From assembly GCA_036823195.1 (NCBI GenBank), contig DAISGI010000038.1, forward strand, positions 1-23,905: 23,905 bases of DNA, read 5' to 3'. The position numbers were made by a program, and so were the translations under genes. This DNA comes from UBA4874 sp002399435. Its GTDB lineage: Bacteria; Bacillota; Clostridia; Caldicoprobacterales; DTU083. Below, piece after piece: positions 1 through 6,905 of the stretch; the stretch's first letter is position 1; the number at the start of each line of letters is the position of its first letter. The notes beneath the pieces were generated by a model. The model was given only the letters and a program-made list of their open reading frames with translations, searched no databases and had not been told where the DNA came from.

Positions 1-1
1 G

Positions 2-388
2 GGAGATGTGATCAAACCGTATCTGCTGTATCAGGAGGAAGGCCGGCGGGAAGTATGGATTCCCTCTGCATATGAGCCGGAACAGGCGGAGTTGATTGAA
101 AATGCGATGAAGCAGGTCCTGCAGTCAAAACAGGGAACAGGACATGAGGCCTATCGCGCGGATGTTTCCCTGGCAGGGAAAACAGGAACGGCAGAAATCA
201 AGTCCACAAAGGAAGATAAGACCGGGACGGAACTGGGATGGTTCGGTGTCTTTACGGCGGATCCGGATACGAAAAAGCCTTTGCTTCTCCTCAGCATGGT
301 GGAAGATGTAAAAGGAAGGGGCGGAAGCGGCTACGTCGTGAAGAAGGATATTCCGATTCTGGACAACTGGTTTGGCGGAGCACAATAG
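2..388 (+). CDS. Penicillin-binding protein, C-terminal part of transpeptidase domain (5' partial)
   Basis: The reading frame is open from the left edge, so the gene starts outside the window; the GTG at position 8 is internal. The piece carries AGKTGTAE, the KTG(T) box of the penicillin-binding transpeptidase fold, which lines the beta-lactam site. It is followed by GWFGVFTADP and by a last strand of LLLLSMVEDVKGRGGSGYVV type, usual for the end of class B PBPs and of PBPs with an MecA-like N-terminal domain. Known role of the family: cross-linking peptidoglycan stem peptides outside the membrane. The SxxK and SxN motifs and the N-terminal domain lie outside the window, so the exact class cannot be set. 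It is convergent with the minus-strand DnaI-like gene, 33 bases away. Confidence 0.88.
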   Translation, partial: GDVIKPYLLYQEEGRREVWIPSAYEPEQAELIENAMKQVLQSKQGTGHEAYRADVSLAGKTGTAEIKSTKEDKTGTELGWFGVFTADPDTKKPLLLLSMVEDVKGRGGSGYVVKKDIPILDNWFGGAQ

Positions 389-409
389 CAGGCACAATTA
401 TTGTCTGCT
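387..409. terminator. Hairpin between two convergent genes
   Basis: AGCAGGCA pairs with TGTCTGCT and the stem continues towards the loop with a bulge. It sits just after the PBP stop codon and between convergent genes, where a shared terminator is expected. There is no good T-run on either side, so it would be an imperfect intrinsic terminator. Confidence 0.35.
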
Positions 410-421
410 GTTCCTTTGCAA

Positions 422-1543
422 CTATTGTGAGCTGCTGTCCCCGTGCTGCCGGGTCCGCAGTCGGATATCCTGGCCGGCAAAACGGAATATCATGGTGTTT
501 TGTGTATCAAACAGCCGGGAAGTCACCCGATCCGAATAGAAATCCCTCAGGTCCGACAAAGACAGATTGGTGGACAGGAAGGTATGCTGTTTCTGCAGAT
601 ACCGTTCATTCAGGATATTGAACAGTTCCTCAGCGGTAAAATTATTGCGCCGGGTCTCCGTACCCAGATCATCAATGATCAGAACATCCACGCTAAAGAT
701 ACGGTCCTTCAGGAGGAGGGCTCCTTCCTCGGAATTTTGCAGGGAACTGCGGAATAAATTTTCGAACAGGTTGAAGGAGGTCAGCTTCAGGACGGTATAC
801 CCCTTCTCCAATATGGATTTTGCCAGGCAATTCAGCAGGAATGTTTTTCCCAGTCCGGTCTTCCCGGTAAACAGGATGTTCTTTTTCGGGTTGTCCGGAT
901 AGGCGGCCTGATAGTCCCAGAGTGCATGTTTCAGGTGCTCCATGTATTCCCTTTGATTCAGTCTGCTGCCCTCCACCACGGTTTCCGGAAAGACTCCGGC
1001 ATCAAAGGTTTCGAAATTTTCCTGTTTTGTTTCGGAGAGATCGGCAAAGCGATAGGAACGCTCTGCCAGCCTTTGTATCAGGCAGCTGCACTTTTCCTTT
1101 ACCAGATCCCCCACATAACCGGTATCCCTGCACCTGGAGCATCGGTAATGGATGTCGAGATAATCCCTGGGATATCCGTGCTCCGCAAGAAGCGCGGCTT
1201 CCTTTTCCTTTGCCTGACGGCTCCATTCCAATTCCATATCCGGATTGGATGCCGTGCCTTGATCCGGCTTTGCATATGCCGTGCCTTGATCCGGCTTTGC
1301 ATTCCTGTCTGAATCGGCTGGCTCGCTGACCGATTCTTTTGCAGTGTTATGAGAGATGGGATCGGATTGCCGAACCAGGGCCCGGGCTTTTTCCGCCAGG
1401 GAAGACACAAGAGAACGGCGCAGACGGGCAAGCCCGGGTATGCTGCGCAGAACTTCCGCTTCCCGTTCTTTCTGTGCCCGCTGCTCTTCCAGCCTACAGG
1501 CATCGTATTCTCTCAGTATTTCTTTCAGCAAGTCGTCCTTCAT
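422..1543 (-). CDS. DnaI/DnaC-like AAA+ helicase loader (IstB-like ATP-binding family)
   Basis: A 373-residue protein. Residues 227-234 are a Walker A motif (GKTGLGKT), and VDVLIIDDLGTE about 60 residues later is Walker B. This is the AAA+ arrangement of DnaC/DnaI helicase loaders and IstB proteins. A likely zinc site lies before the ATPase: C135-x2-C138 and C152-x-C154, as in DnaI-type proteins. The N-terminal 80 residues are charged and probably helical, where DnaI contacts the replicative helicase. Residues 82-99 are a perfect 9-residue duplication (AKPDQGTA twice). The start is an ATG preceded by AGGAGA. The gene follows the DnaD-like gene by 23 bases on the same strand, so the two form an operon. 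Role inferred: loading of the replicative helicase. A transposon IstB is unlikely because there is no IstA and the partner is DnaD. Confidence 0.88.
   Translation of the reverse strand: MKDDLLKEILREYDACRLEEQRAQKEREAEVLRSIPGLARLRRSLVSSLAEKARALVRQSDPISHNTAKESVSEPADSDRNAKPDQGTAYAKPDQGTASNPDMELEWSRQAKEKEAALLAEHGYPRDYLDIHYRCSRCRDTGYVGDLVKEKCSCLIQRLAERSYRFADLSETKQENFETFDAGVFPETVVEGSRLNQREYMEHLKHALWDYQAAYPDNPKKNILFTGKTGLGKTFLLNCLAKSILEKGYTVLKLTSFNLFENLFRSSLQNSEEGALLLKDRIFSVDVLIIDDLGTETRRNNFTAEELFNILNERYLQKQHTFLSTNLSLSDLRDFYSDRVTSRLFDTQNTMIFRFAGQDIRLRTRQHGDSSSQ
1250..1303 (-). repeat. 27-bp in-frame tandem duplication inside the DnaI-like gene
   Basis: Two adjacent 27-bp copies (1250-1276 and 1277-1303) differ only at the last base. 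They add nine residues to the linker between the N-terminal helical part and the zinc/ATPase part. The unit is a multiple of three, so the frame is kept. Confidence 0.9.
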
Positions 1544-1566
1544 ATGCTGCTGTCTCCTGGTTTCTC

Positions 1567-3072
1567 TTATTTTTCGATATTCTCAAACAGGTTTTCCAGA
1601 TCCTCTTCTGTATAGCTGTGTTGTGGGAATTTATTGAAATCAAGCTGCTTTTTCAGCCCGTTCTCCTTCTTGCCCGTACTTTGCTTCATGAGTTCCAGCT
1701 CCTTTTTGTGCTGCTCATGATCCTCTTTTCCTGCCCGGACCGTGCGGATGCCTTTTTCATGCCAGCTTTCGAGAATCTTATTCAAAAAGCGAATTTTTTC
1801 CTTTGCCAGGCTGGAGTATTCCGCTGCCAGCAATATGACTTCAAAGGGCATATTCCAAACCTCTGTCCATTGCCGATAGAGCTTCCGTTCGGAACCGGAA
1901 ATATTCGCTGCCGTTTCCCCTGTACGCTCCAGTATTGCACGGATCTCATTGTCCGTTGCCTTTCTCCTGGACAGGAAGTCCTTTACTTCCGTTACCGTGG
2001 TCAGACCGTTTTTGGCCCATTGTTTCAACAGAGCATCCAGATACTCAAAGGAATTTGCATTCTTTCGGACACATTGCCTGCAGGCCTGGAGAATGACGTC
2101 GTGGTTCAGGTTCAAGCCGTGGGTCCAGCTGCGGTACATGGTCAGATGCTCCGGAGTCGGTTTGTTGTCCTTATAACCCAGCTGCCGATACACTTCCTTG
2201 AGCCGGGAGGCATCGTTCTCCTGGGTATCCATATGCATTTTGACTTCCTGCGGGGTGGTAGCATCATTTTTGTGCATATTCTCAAGGATCTTGTCCAGAT
2301 AGCCAAAGCTGGGGGACTGCACCTTGGTGGTTTCCTTGCAGGCCAGCAAAATGGAAGCCAGGTTGAACCCCCAGCCGCACCATTTTTTGTACAGCTCCAA
2401 CTCCGCCTTGGAGGGAGAGCGGTGGATTCCCAGGTACTTCAGAACCGCCACCGTATCCTTGAAGCAGGTATCGTTGGACTGAATGTATTCTTCCGCTTTC
2501 TGCAGTGTATTGATACCGTCCCTGGCCCAGGTTTCCGCTACCTTGTCCAGGTAATTGACCCGGATTTTCTTTCCCATTCGGGATATGTAAAACTGTACCA
2601 TCATCAGAACGACTTCCATAGGCAGGTTCAATATTTCGATCCAGTCATAGATCCTCAGGTATTCCTGCGGAGTCAGCAGACGGTTGCCGAATATCTGCTG
2701 CAGGTTCTGATTGAAGTCTTTGTATTTGTACATCGTCTTTTCGGAACTCAGGCCCTGATTGTACAGGACATCCTTGATATTGTAGAATTCAATGCAAAGC
2801 TGTCCGTCCTTGTCCTTGCGGTAAGTCAGGATTCCCTGCCGCTCCCAGTACTGGAAAGCGTTTTCTATGGTCCCGTTGTCGATCTCCAGGGCATGCGAAA
2901 AAGAATCCATGGCGTTTTGCGTCGTATTGGGGTTATAACATTGCATCAGTCCATACAGATAGACTTTTACAAAGTCTCCGGGTGCCTTCAGCATGAATTC
3001 ATTAATAAACAAATTCTCCACAGGAGTGATATCATACATCTGAAAGTTTTCCGAAAATTTACATAAGTGCAT
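1567..3072 (-). CDS. DnaD-like replication initiation protein with four DnaB_2-type repeats
   Basis: A 501-residue protein. The N-terminal part (VENLFINEFMLKAPGDFVKVYLYGLMQC) is typical of the winged-helix N-terminal domain of clostridial DnaD proteins. It is followed by four copies of a roughly 65-residue helical module with the pattern ...LYxxWxxxxxxxxxVILxAxxxxxxxxxxxFxYLDKILExWxxxGIxTxxE, the DnaB_2/DnaD C-terminal family; usual proteins have one or two. Known role of the family: remodelling origin DNA with DnaA and recruiting helicase loader and helicase. I chose the ATG at 3072 because AAAGGA lies ten bases before it and homology begins there. The frame stays open to a TTG at 3198, but that extension crosses a 17-bp duplication, has no clear ribosome site and resembles nothing known. 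It is cotranscribed with the DnaI-like gene. Confidence 0.88.
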   Translation of the reverse strand: MHLCKFSENFQMYDITPVENLFINEFMLKAPGDFVKVYLYGLMQCYNPNTTQNAMDSFSHALEIDNGTIENAFQYWERQGILTYRKDKDGQLCIEFYNIKDVLYNQGLSSEKTMYKYKDFNQNLQQIFGNRLLTPQEYLRIYDWIEILNLPMEVVLMMVQFYISRMGKKIRVNYLDKVAETWARDGINTLQKAEEYIQSNDTCFKDTVAVLKYLGIHRSPSKAELELYKKWCGWGFNLASILLACKETTKVQSPSFGYLDKILENMHKNDATTPQEVKMHMDTQENDASRLKEVYRQLGYKDNKPTPEHLTMYRSWTHGLNLNHDVILQACRQCVRKNANSFEYLDALLKQWAKNGLTTVTEVKDFLSRRKATDNEIRAILERTGETAANISGSERKLYRQWTEVWNMPFEVILLAAEYSSLAKEKIRFLNKILESWHEKGIRTVRAGKEDHEQHKKELELMKQSTGKKENGLKKQLDFNKFPQHSYTEEDLENLFENIEK

Positions 3073-3080
3073 TGCCACAT

Positions 3081-3114
3081 CATCCTTTGTATAAAAGCAT
3101 CCTTTGTATAAAAG
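3081..3114. repeat. 17-bp perfect tandem duplication in the DnaD-like gene leader
   Basis: Two identical 17-bp copies (3081-3097 and 3098-3114) sit just upstream of the chosen DnaD-like start. Each copy contains, on the minus strand, a TTATACAAAGGATG stretch, so the duplication doubles an AAAGGA ribosome-site-like motif. Confidence 0.9.
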
Positions 3115-3252
3115 CCGTAAATAAACAGAAGTACCAAGCGTACATGGAACTTTAAAAACATTGGCCGCCTGCTGTACATAAACCAATAACGAGTCCAATT
3201 ATCATCTTATCACATCAGGAGATAATTTCAATAGAAACAGACAGGATGTATC

Positions 3253-3278
3253 TGAAATCCGAAATCCGAAATCCGAAT
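3253..3278. repeat. 7-bp tandem repeat (CGAAATC), 3.7 copies
   Basis: Units at 3253, 3260, 3267 and a partial one at 3274. The repeat lies in the divergent intergenic region between the DnaD-like gene and the DUF1858 gene, just upstream of the latter's promoter. Confidence 0.8.
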
Positions 3279-3285
3279 AAAAGGC

Positions 3286-3314
3286 TTGCCAAAAGAAAAT
3301 AGTAAGTGTATGAT
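3286..3314 (+). promoter_or_regulatory. Sigma-A type promoter for the DUF1858 gene
   Basis: TTGCCA (3286-3291), 17-base spacer, TATGAT (3309-3314). It lies 53 bases before the ATG of the DUF1858 gene with no other start in between. Confidence 0.65.
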
Positions 3315-3367
3315 AGAGACGAGAAGAATTGGAAAGATTACAGAGATGATTGAGGGAGGTTTTGCAT

Positions 3368-3583
3368 ATGGCAGCACAGGCCACACAGATCACGAAGAAT
3401 ATGTCGATCGCTGAAGCCCTGAACATAGACCGCAGTACTGCTCCTATATTCATGCAGTTTGGGATGTATTGTCTGGGATGCCCAGCCGCTCTGGGTGAGA
3501 GCATTGAAGATGCAGCCGCCGTTCATGGCATTGATGTGGATGCATTGATAAAGGCGCTGAACGAATATTTGGCAGACAAATAG
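3368..3583 (+). CDS. DUF1858 small CxxC protein
   Basis: A 71-residue protein. It has the compact all-helical DUF1858 pattern: MSIAEALNID, then APIFMQFGMYCLGCPAALGE with C35-x2-C38, then a DVDALIKALNEYL helix. Members of this family are often annotated as hybrid-cluster-protein-associated redox disulfide proteins; the biochemical role is not established. The ATG at 3368 is chosen because GGGAGG (3354-3359) lies eight bases before it; an upstream TTG would place that site inside the coding region. It is a single-gene unit with its own promoter and a strong terminator. Confidence 0.85.
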   Translation: MAAQATQITKNMSIAEALNIDRSTAPIFMQFGMYCLGCPAALGESIEDAAAVHGIDVDALIKALNEYLADK

Positions 3584-3605
3584 TTTTGGTTTGCTTTGAT
3601 TCAAG

Positions 3606-3634
3606 GCTCTTCCTCCATGGGGAAGAGCTTTTTT
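3606..3634 (+). terminator. Intrinsic terminator of the DUF1858 gene
   Basis: GCTCTTCC (3606-3613) pairs perfectly with GGAAGAGC (3621-3628) across a 7-base loop, followed by six T. Confidence 0.9.
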
Positions 3635-3654
3635 ACGTATTTTTTTCGTTAATA

Positions 3655-3891
3655 TGTGGATAACTCGTCGAAAATGTGGATAACTCTGTGGATAAGTGAG
3701 AAGGAAGTGGAAAACAAGGCGGATTATCCAGCGAAATCCGCAGGAAAAGCTGTGGAAACAGGAGCTGTGGATTTTGGCGAAAGCATAAAGAAAGTGTGGA
3801 TAACAGATAAAGCAAATTACGGATAACAGATAAGGAAAATGTGGATAACAGTAAAGCAAATGTGGATAACAGATAAAGCAAATGTGGATAA
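3655..3891 (-). promoter_or_regulatory. Cluster of seven perfect DnaA boxes
   Basis: TGTGGATAA, the reverse complement of the consensus DnaA box TTATCCACA, occurs exactly at 3655, 3675, 3687, 3795, 3840, 3861 and 3883, all in the same orientation. Near matches lie at 3724 (opposite strand) and 3818. An AT-rich stretch (3629-3654) adjoins the left end. Such density in 237 bases is far above chance and is what origins or DnaA-titrating clusters look like. No dnaA or dnaN is visible here, but the helicase-loading genes lie just to the left. The right-hand boxes overlap the leader of the dehydrogenase gene. Function (origin part, titration site or DnaA-controlled promoter) is inference. Confidence 0.85.
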
Positions 3892-3904
3892 CAGATAAGG
3901 AGGA
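3795..3904. repeat. Tandem repeat, five units of 21-23 bp, each built around a DnaA box
   Basis: Units begin at 3795, 3818, 3840, 3861 and 3883. The consensus is TGTGGATAACAGATAA followed by AGCAAA. The period of about 22 bp is two helical turns, so the boxes face the same side of the DNA. In the last unit the tail is changed to AAGGAGGA, which is the ribosome binding site of the next gene. The second unit has a damaged box (TACGGATAA). Confidence 0.9.
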
Positions 3905-3915
3905 TCATACGGAAC

Positions 3916-5319
3916 ATGACGAAACAGGAATATGATGTGGTAATCATCGGAGCCGGGCCTGCCGGCATCTTTACTGCCCTGGAACTGTCAAAGAGGGACC
4001 GGGACCGAAGGGTGCTTATTGTGGATAAAGGCAGGGAAATCCGTAAAAGGAACTGCCCGGCCAGGAAGACGGGCAAATGCGTTAACTGCCAGCCCTGCGC
4101 CATTGTCAGCGGATGGTCCGGAGCGGGAGCCTTCAGCGATGGGAAACTTAGTCTGAGCCCGGAAGTGGGTGGCCGGATACTGGACTATATGGATCGGAAA
4201 GAAGCCGAAGACCTGATTCAATATGCGGACAGCATTTATCTCCGATTTGGCGCCAGCAGTATCATTCATGGCCTGAACACAACGCGTGTGGATGAAATCA
4301 AATACGAAGCGCAGAAATACAATATCCGTCTGATCCCCTGCGGTGTGAGACATCTTGGGACGGATAAGGCCTTTAATGTACTGATGCGCATGTATGATTA
4401 TTTAATCAGCGAAACCCATACGGAATTCCGTGAGCTCACAACGGCTCAGGACATACTCGTGAATAAAGGCAAAGTGGAGGGCGTGGTTCTTCAGAAGAAG
4501 GGAGAGGCGCCGCAGACCGTCTATTGTGAGCACCTGGTTCTGGCTCCGGGGCGGGACGGTGCAGAATGGCTGAGCGATCAGGCTGGAAAAATCGGAATCC
4601 GCACGTTCAATAACGAGGTGGACATCGGTGTCCGTGTGGAAGTCCCCAATGCCATTATGGACCACCTTACAAAGGACTTGTATGAGGCCAAGATGATTTA
4701 TTATTCCGATACATTTGAGAATAAGGTCCGCACCTTCTGCATGAATCCGGGCGGTGTGGTTTCCGAAGAACATTATGACGGAAAAATTGCCGTGGTCAAT
4801 GGACACAGCTATGCGGATCCGAAGCTGAAAACGGACAATACCAACTTTGCGGTTCTTGTTTCCACACGGTTTACCGAGCCCTTCCATCAGCCCATTGAAT
4901 ATGGCAAATATGTTGCACAGCTGGGGAACATGCTGACCGGCGGAGGAATCATGGTACAGAGACTGGGAGATCTGATGATGGGAAGACGGACCGATGCCAG
5001 CCGTCTGCGCAAATCGGTCACGATACCCACCCTCACGAGTGCAGTGCCGGGAGATCTGAGCTATGTGCTCCCCCAGCGTTATCTGACTTCCATTACGGAA
5101 ACGATGAAGGCCTTTGACAAGCTGGCACCTGGCCTGTACGGAAGGGATACCCTGCTGTATGGGGTGGAAGTCAAGTTTTACAGCAGCAAGGTGGAAGTGA
5201 ACAATCAATTTGAAACAGAGGTTCAGAACATGTATGCCATCGGGGATGGTGCGGGGGTGACCCGCGGACTGATGCAGGCATCGGTTACCGGAATTGTCGT
5301 TGCCCGCAATATAATATAA
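3916..5319 (+). CDS. FAD-dependent dehydrogenase / NAD(P)-utilizing oxidoreductase (COG2509-type)
   Basis: A 467-residue protein. It opens with the Rossmann FAD-binding motif GAGPAG (residues 12-17) and ends with a second FAD contact, MYAIGDGAGVTRGLMQASVTGIVVA. A cysteine-rich segment follows the first strand-helix unit (NCPARKTGKCVNCQPC), then SGWSGAGAFSDGKLSLSPEVGG, which is characteristic of this uncharacterised clostridial family of predicted flavin dehydrogenases. The substrate is unknown; the cysteines might bind a metal or an iron-sulfur cluster (inference). The ATG at 3916 has AAGGAGGA at 3897-3904. That site lies inside the last DnaA-box repeat, so DnaA binding could affect its expression. 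It is a single gene, convergent with the ATPase that follows. Confidence 0.9.
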   Translation: MTKQEYDVVIIGAGPAGIFTALELSKRDRDRRVLIVDKGREIRKRNCPARKTGKCVNCQPCAIVSGWSGAGAFSDGKLSLSPEVGGRILDYMDRKEAEDLIQYADSIYLRFGASSIIHGLNTTRVDEIKYEAQKYNIRLIPCGVRHLGTDKAFNVLMRMYDYLISETHTEFRELTTAQDILVNKGKVEGVVLQKKGEAPQTVYCEHLVLAPGRDGAEWLSDQAGKIGIRTFNNEVDIGVRVEVPNAIMDHLTKDLYEAKMIYYSDTFENKVRTFCMNPGGVVSEEHYDGKIAVVNGHSYADPKLKTDNTNFAVLVSTRFTEPFHQPIEYGKYVAQLGNMLTGGGIMVQRLGDLMMGRRTDASRLRKSVTIPTLTSAVPGDLSYVLPQRYLTSITETMKAFDKLAPGLYGRDTLLYGVEVKFYSSKVEVNNQFETEVQNMYAIGDGAGVTRGLMQASVTGIVVARNII

Positions 5320-5357
5320 TGAGTTGATTCAAGTTTATGATTCAATTGGCAGGAGAT

Positions 5358-6170
5358 TCAGGAATGGGGTATGCGATCCTTCAGGTAATCATCCTTGTGA
5401 TTCAGGAACGATTTCAGAAATCGGATGCTTTCGATATCCTCATAGTTTGTTTCATGGATGTGGCCATCCCTGATTTCATAAATGCAGGCACCGGGACAGG
5501 CTGTCAGGATGGGGGAATGGGTGGAGAGGATCAACTGACAGCCGCTGTGTTCCGCCTCTGCAATCAAATTCAGCACGACCAGCTGGTTAAACGGGGAAAG
5601 GGCCGCTTCCGGTTCATCCAGCAGATACAGGCCGTTTTCTGTGATCCGTGACCCAAAGAACTCAATAAAGCTTTCCCCATGTGACTTTTCAGAAATCTCC
5701 CCGTCATATGCATTCTCCATTTCATTCAGGGTCCGGGCGAATGGCATGGCGGCAAGACCTTTGGCATAATCTGACCGGTTGGCATAATCCCTTTCCACAT
5801 CCTTCAAGCCCTGAATCGCATCCTGTTTCATTTCATTCAAATGATCCATATAGCGGATAAAATCCTCTGCCTGAAAGAAAAAATTTCCCGCAGGCTTTTT
5901 CAGCATTTCCACACGAAAGTCCTGTTCTGCGGATTGGATGCGGTTTAGCTTATCATTGTGGTCGGATGCACTTCCGTCTATCCGTATGGCATTCAGTTTC
6001 CGTGCAAGAATCTCCAGCAGGGTGGTCTTGCCGGTGCCATTTTCTCCGGCGATGATGGTCACAGGTTTGCTAAAAGTCAGCCGCTTCATGTTCCGGAACA
6101 GCGGCAGGGATAATGGGTAGGAAGATATTGGATCGGAATATTCCACTTTCCGGAGAGCTCGTAGGAACAA
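5358..6170 (-). CDS. AAA family ATPase (ABC/SMC-like head, COG3910-type)
   Basis: A 270-residue ATPase of the ABC/SMC head type. It has Walker A GENGTGKTT near residue 43, a HGES signature-like segment near residue 165, Walker B LYLLDEPEAAL and the switch histidine in STHSP. There is no membrane segment and no coiled-coil arm long enough for an SMC protein. This matches small stand-alone predicted ATPases of unknown function. The start is a TTG with AAAGGAGC ten bases upstream, and a stop lies just before it in frame. It stands alone, convergent with the dehydrogenase and divergent from the tRNA operon. Relatives sometimes occur in defence islands, but no partner nuclease is visible here, so no function is claimed. 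Confidence 0.85.
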   Translation of the reverse strand: MFLRALRKVEYSDPISSYPLSLPLFRNMKRLTFSKPVTIIAGENGTGKTTLLEILARKLNAIRIDGSASDHNDKLNRIQSAEQDFRVEMLKKPAGNFFFQAEDFIRYMDHLNEMKQDAIQGLKDVERDYANRSDYAKGLAAMPFARTLNEMENAYDGEISEKSHGESFIEFFGSRITENGLYLLDEPEAALSPFNQLVVLNLIAEAEHSGCQLILSTHSPILTACPGACIYEIRDGHIHETNYEDIESIRFLKSFLNHKDDYLKDRIPHS

Positions 6171-6288
6171 TGGGCTTCAGCTCCTTTTCCCGTTTGGTTA
6201 TAAGTTCATATTACAACGCGACAGGATCATTATCAAGGCTCTTTCTTATGTTTCTTATGTTTCTTACGTTTTCATCACCCCTTTTCTT

Positions 6289-6399
6289 TGGACCAAGGAA
6301 TGCGACATTGAAACAGCCGATAAGAAGATTGTTTCACTGCAGGATCTGATTACCCTGAATGCCGACTATGAAAAAAGTTCAGTTGTATCGGCCAAATAA
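6289..6399 (+). pseudogene. Possible C-terminal remnant of an unrecognised gene
   Basis: The stretch 6171-6408 has no intact gene. One frame is open across it with no usable start codon and ends at a TAA at 6397. Its last 36 residues (WTKECDIETADKKIVSLQDL and onward) have a normal protein-like composition, whereas the part before them is low-complexity, including three copies of TCTTATGTT-like 9-mers at 6238-6265. I do not recognise the family. It may be a chance open frame. Confidence 0.25.
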
Positions 6400-6408
6400 A
6401 ATTTTTGG

Positions 6409-6437
6409 TTGACATACGCGGAAGGCTGTTGTATGAT
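6409..6437 (+). promoter_or_regulatory. Promoter of the tRNA operon
   Basis: A perfect -35 box TTGACA (6409-6414), 17-base spacer and TATGAT (6432-6437). It lies 34 bases before the first tRNA. This near-consensus arrangement is usual for stable RNA genes. Confidence 0.85.
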
Positions 6438-6471
6438 ATTATTTGTCCGCAAAACATTGGACATATTGCGG

Positions 6472-6547
6472 GACCCATTAGCTCAGTTGGCAGAGCACTT
6501 GACTTTTAATCAAGGTGTCCGGAGTTCGAATCTCCGATGGGTCACCA
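6472..6547 (+). tRNA. tRNA-Lys (anticodon TTT)
   Basis: 76 bases with encoded CCA. Acceptor GACCCAT pairs with ATGGGTC; the D-loop contains AGCTCAGTTGGCAGAGC. The anticodon arm is CTTGA-CTTTTAA-TCAAG with TTT at 6505-6507, and the T-arm GGAGTTCGAATCTCC is complete. First gene of a four-tRNA operon. Confidence 0.97.
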
Positions 6548-6552
6548 TGTGG

Positions 6553-6627
6553 GACCCCTTGGTCAAGCGGTTAAGACATCGCCCTTTCACGGCGGTAACA
6601 GGAGTTCAAATCTCCTAGGGGTCACCA
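6553..6627 (+). tRNA. tRNA-Glu (anticodon TTC)
   Basis: 75 bases with encoded CCA. Acceptor GACCCCT pairs with AGGGGTC. The anticodon arm is TCGCC-CTTTCAC-GGCGG with TTC as anticodon, and the T-arm is GGAGTTCAAATCTCC. Five bases after tRNA-Lys. Confidence 0.97.
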
Positions 6628-6689
6628 TTTATAAAGTTTTGAAGGTCAGGGTTTGGAGACAGAGCAGCTCTGGGTCCCGGCTTTCATTT

Positions 6690-6766
6690 GGCCCGGTAGT
6701 TCAGTTGGTTAGAATGCCAGCCTGTCACGCTGGAGGTCGTCGGTTCGAGCCCGTCCCGGGTCGCCA
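6690..6766 (+). tRNA. tRNA-Asp (anticodon GTC)
   Basis: 77 bases with encoded CCA. Acceptor GGCCCGG pairs with CCGGGTC. The anticodon loop is CTGTCAC with GTC, and the T-loop is GTTCGAG. It is separated from tRNA-Glu by 62 bases that contain a CAGAGCAGCTCTG palindrome, probably a processing spacer. Confidence 0.97.
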
Positions 6767-6768
6767 TT

Positions 6769-6844
6769 GCTGATGTAGCTCAATTGGCAGAGCAGCTGAT
6801 TTGTAATCAGCAGGTTGACGGTTCAAGTCCGCCCATCAGCTCCA
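6769..6844 (+). tRNA. tRNA-Thr (anticodon TGT)
   Basis: 76 bases with encoded CCA. Acceptor GCTGATG pairs with CATCAGC. The anticodon arm is CTGAT-TTGTA-ATCAG with TGT, and the T-arm is GACGGTTCAAGTCCGCC. Last gene of the operon and the border of the accessory region to the right; tRNA 3' ends are common integration sites, but no duplicated end was found. Confidence 0.97.
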
Positions 6845-6848
6845 CAGA

Positions 6849-6887
6849 AAACCCACTAATCATAATGGTTAGTGGGTTTTGTATTTT
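6849..6887 (+). terminator. Intrinsic terminator of the tRNA operon
   Basis: AAACCCACTAA (6849-6859) pairs perfectly with TTAGTGGGTTT (6869-6879) across a 9-base loop, followed by a T-rich tail. Confidence 0.92.
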
Positions 6888-6905
6888 ACTTCCATTTATC
6901 CAGAA

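Noticed and set aside
1339..3066. Very long open frame on the plus strand opposite the DnaD-like and DnaI-like genes
   Set aside because: It is the antisense shadow of two clearly homologous genes. Its translation is hydrophobic and resembles no family, and no ribosome site or promoter supports it.
3073..3198. N-terminal extension of the DnaD-like protein to a TTG at 3198
   Set aside because: No ribosome site, the segment crosses a frame-shifting 17-bp duplication, and similarity to the family starts after the ATG at 3072.
3655..3904. Riboswitch or iteron plasmid origin in the repeat before the dehydrogenase
   Set aside because: The repeated motif is exactly the DnaA box; there is no plasmid Rep gene and the neighbours are chromosomal.
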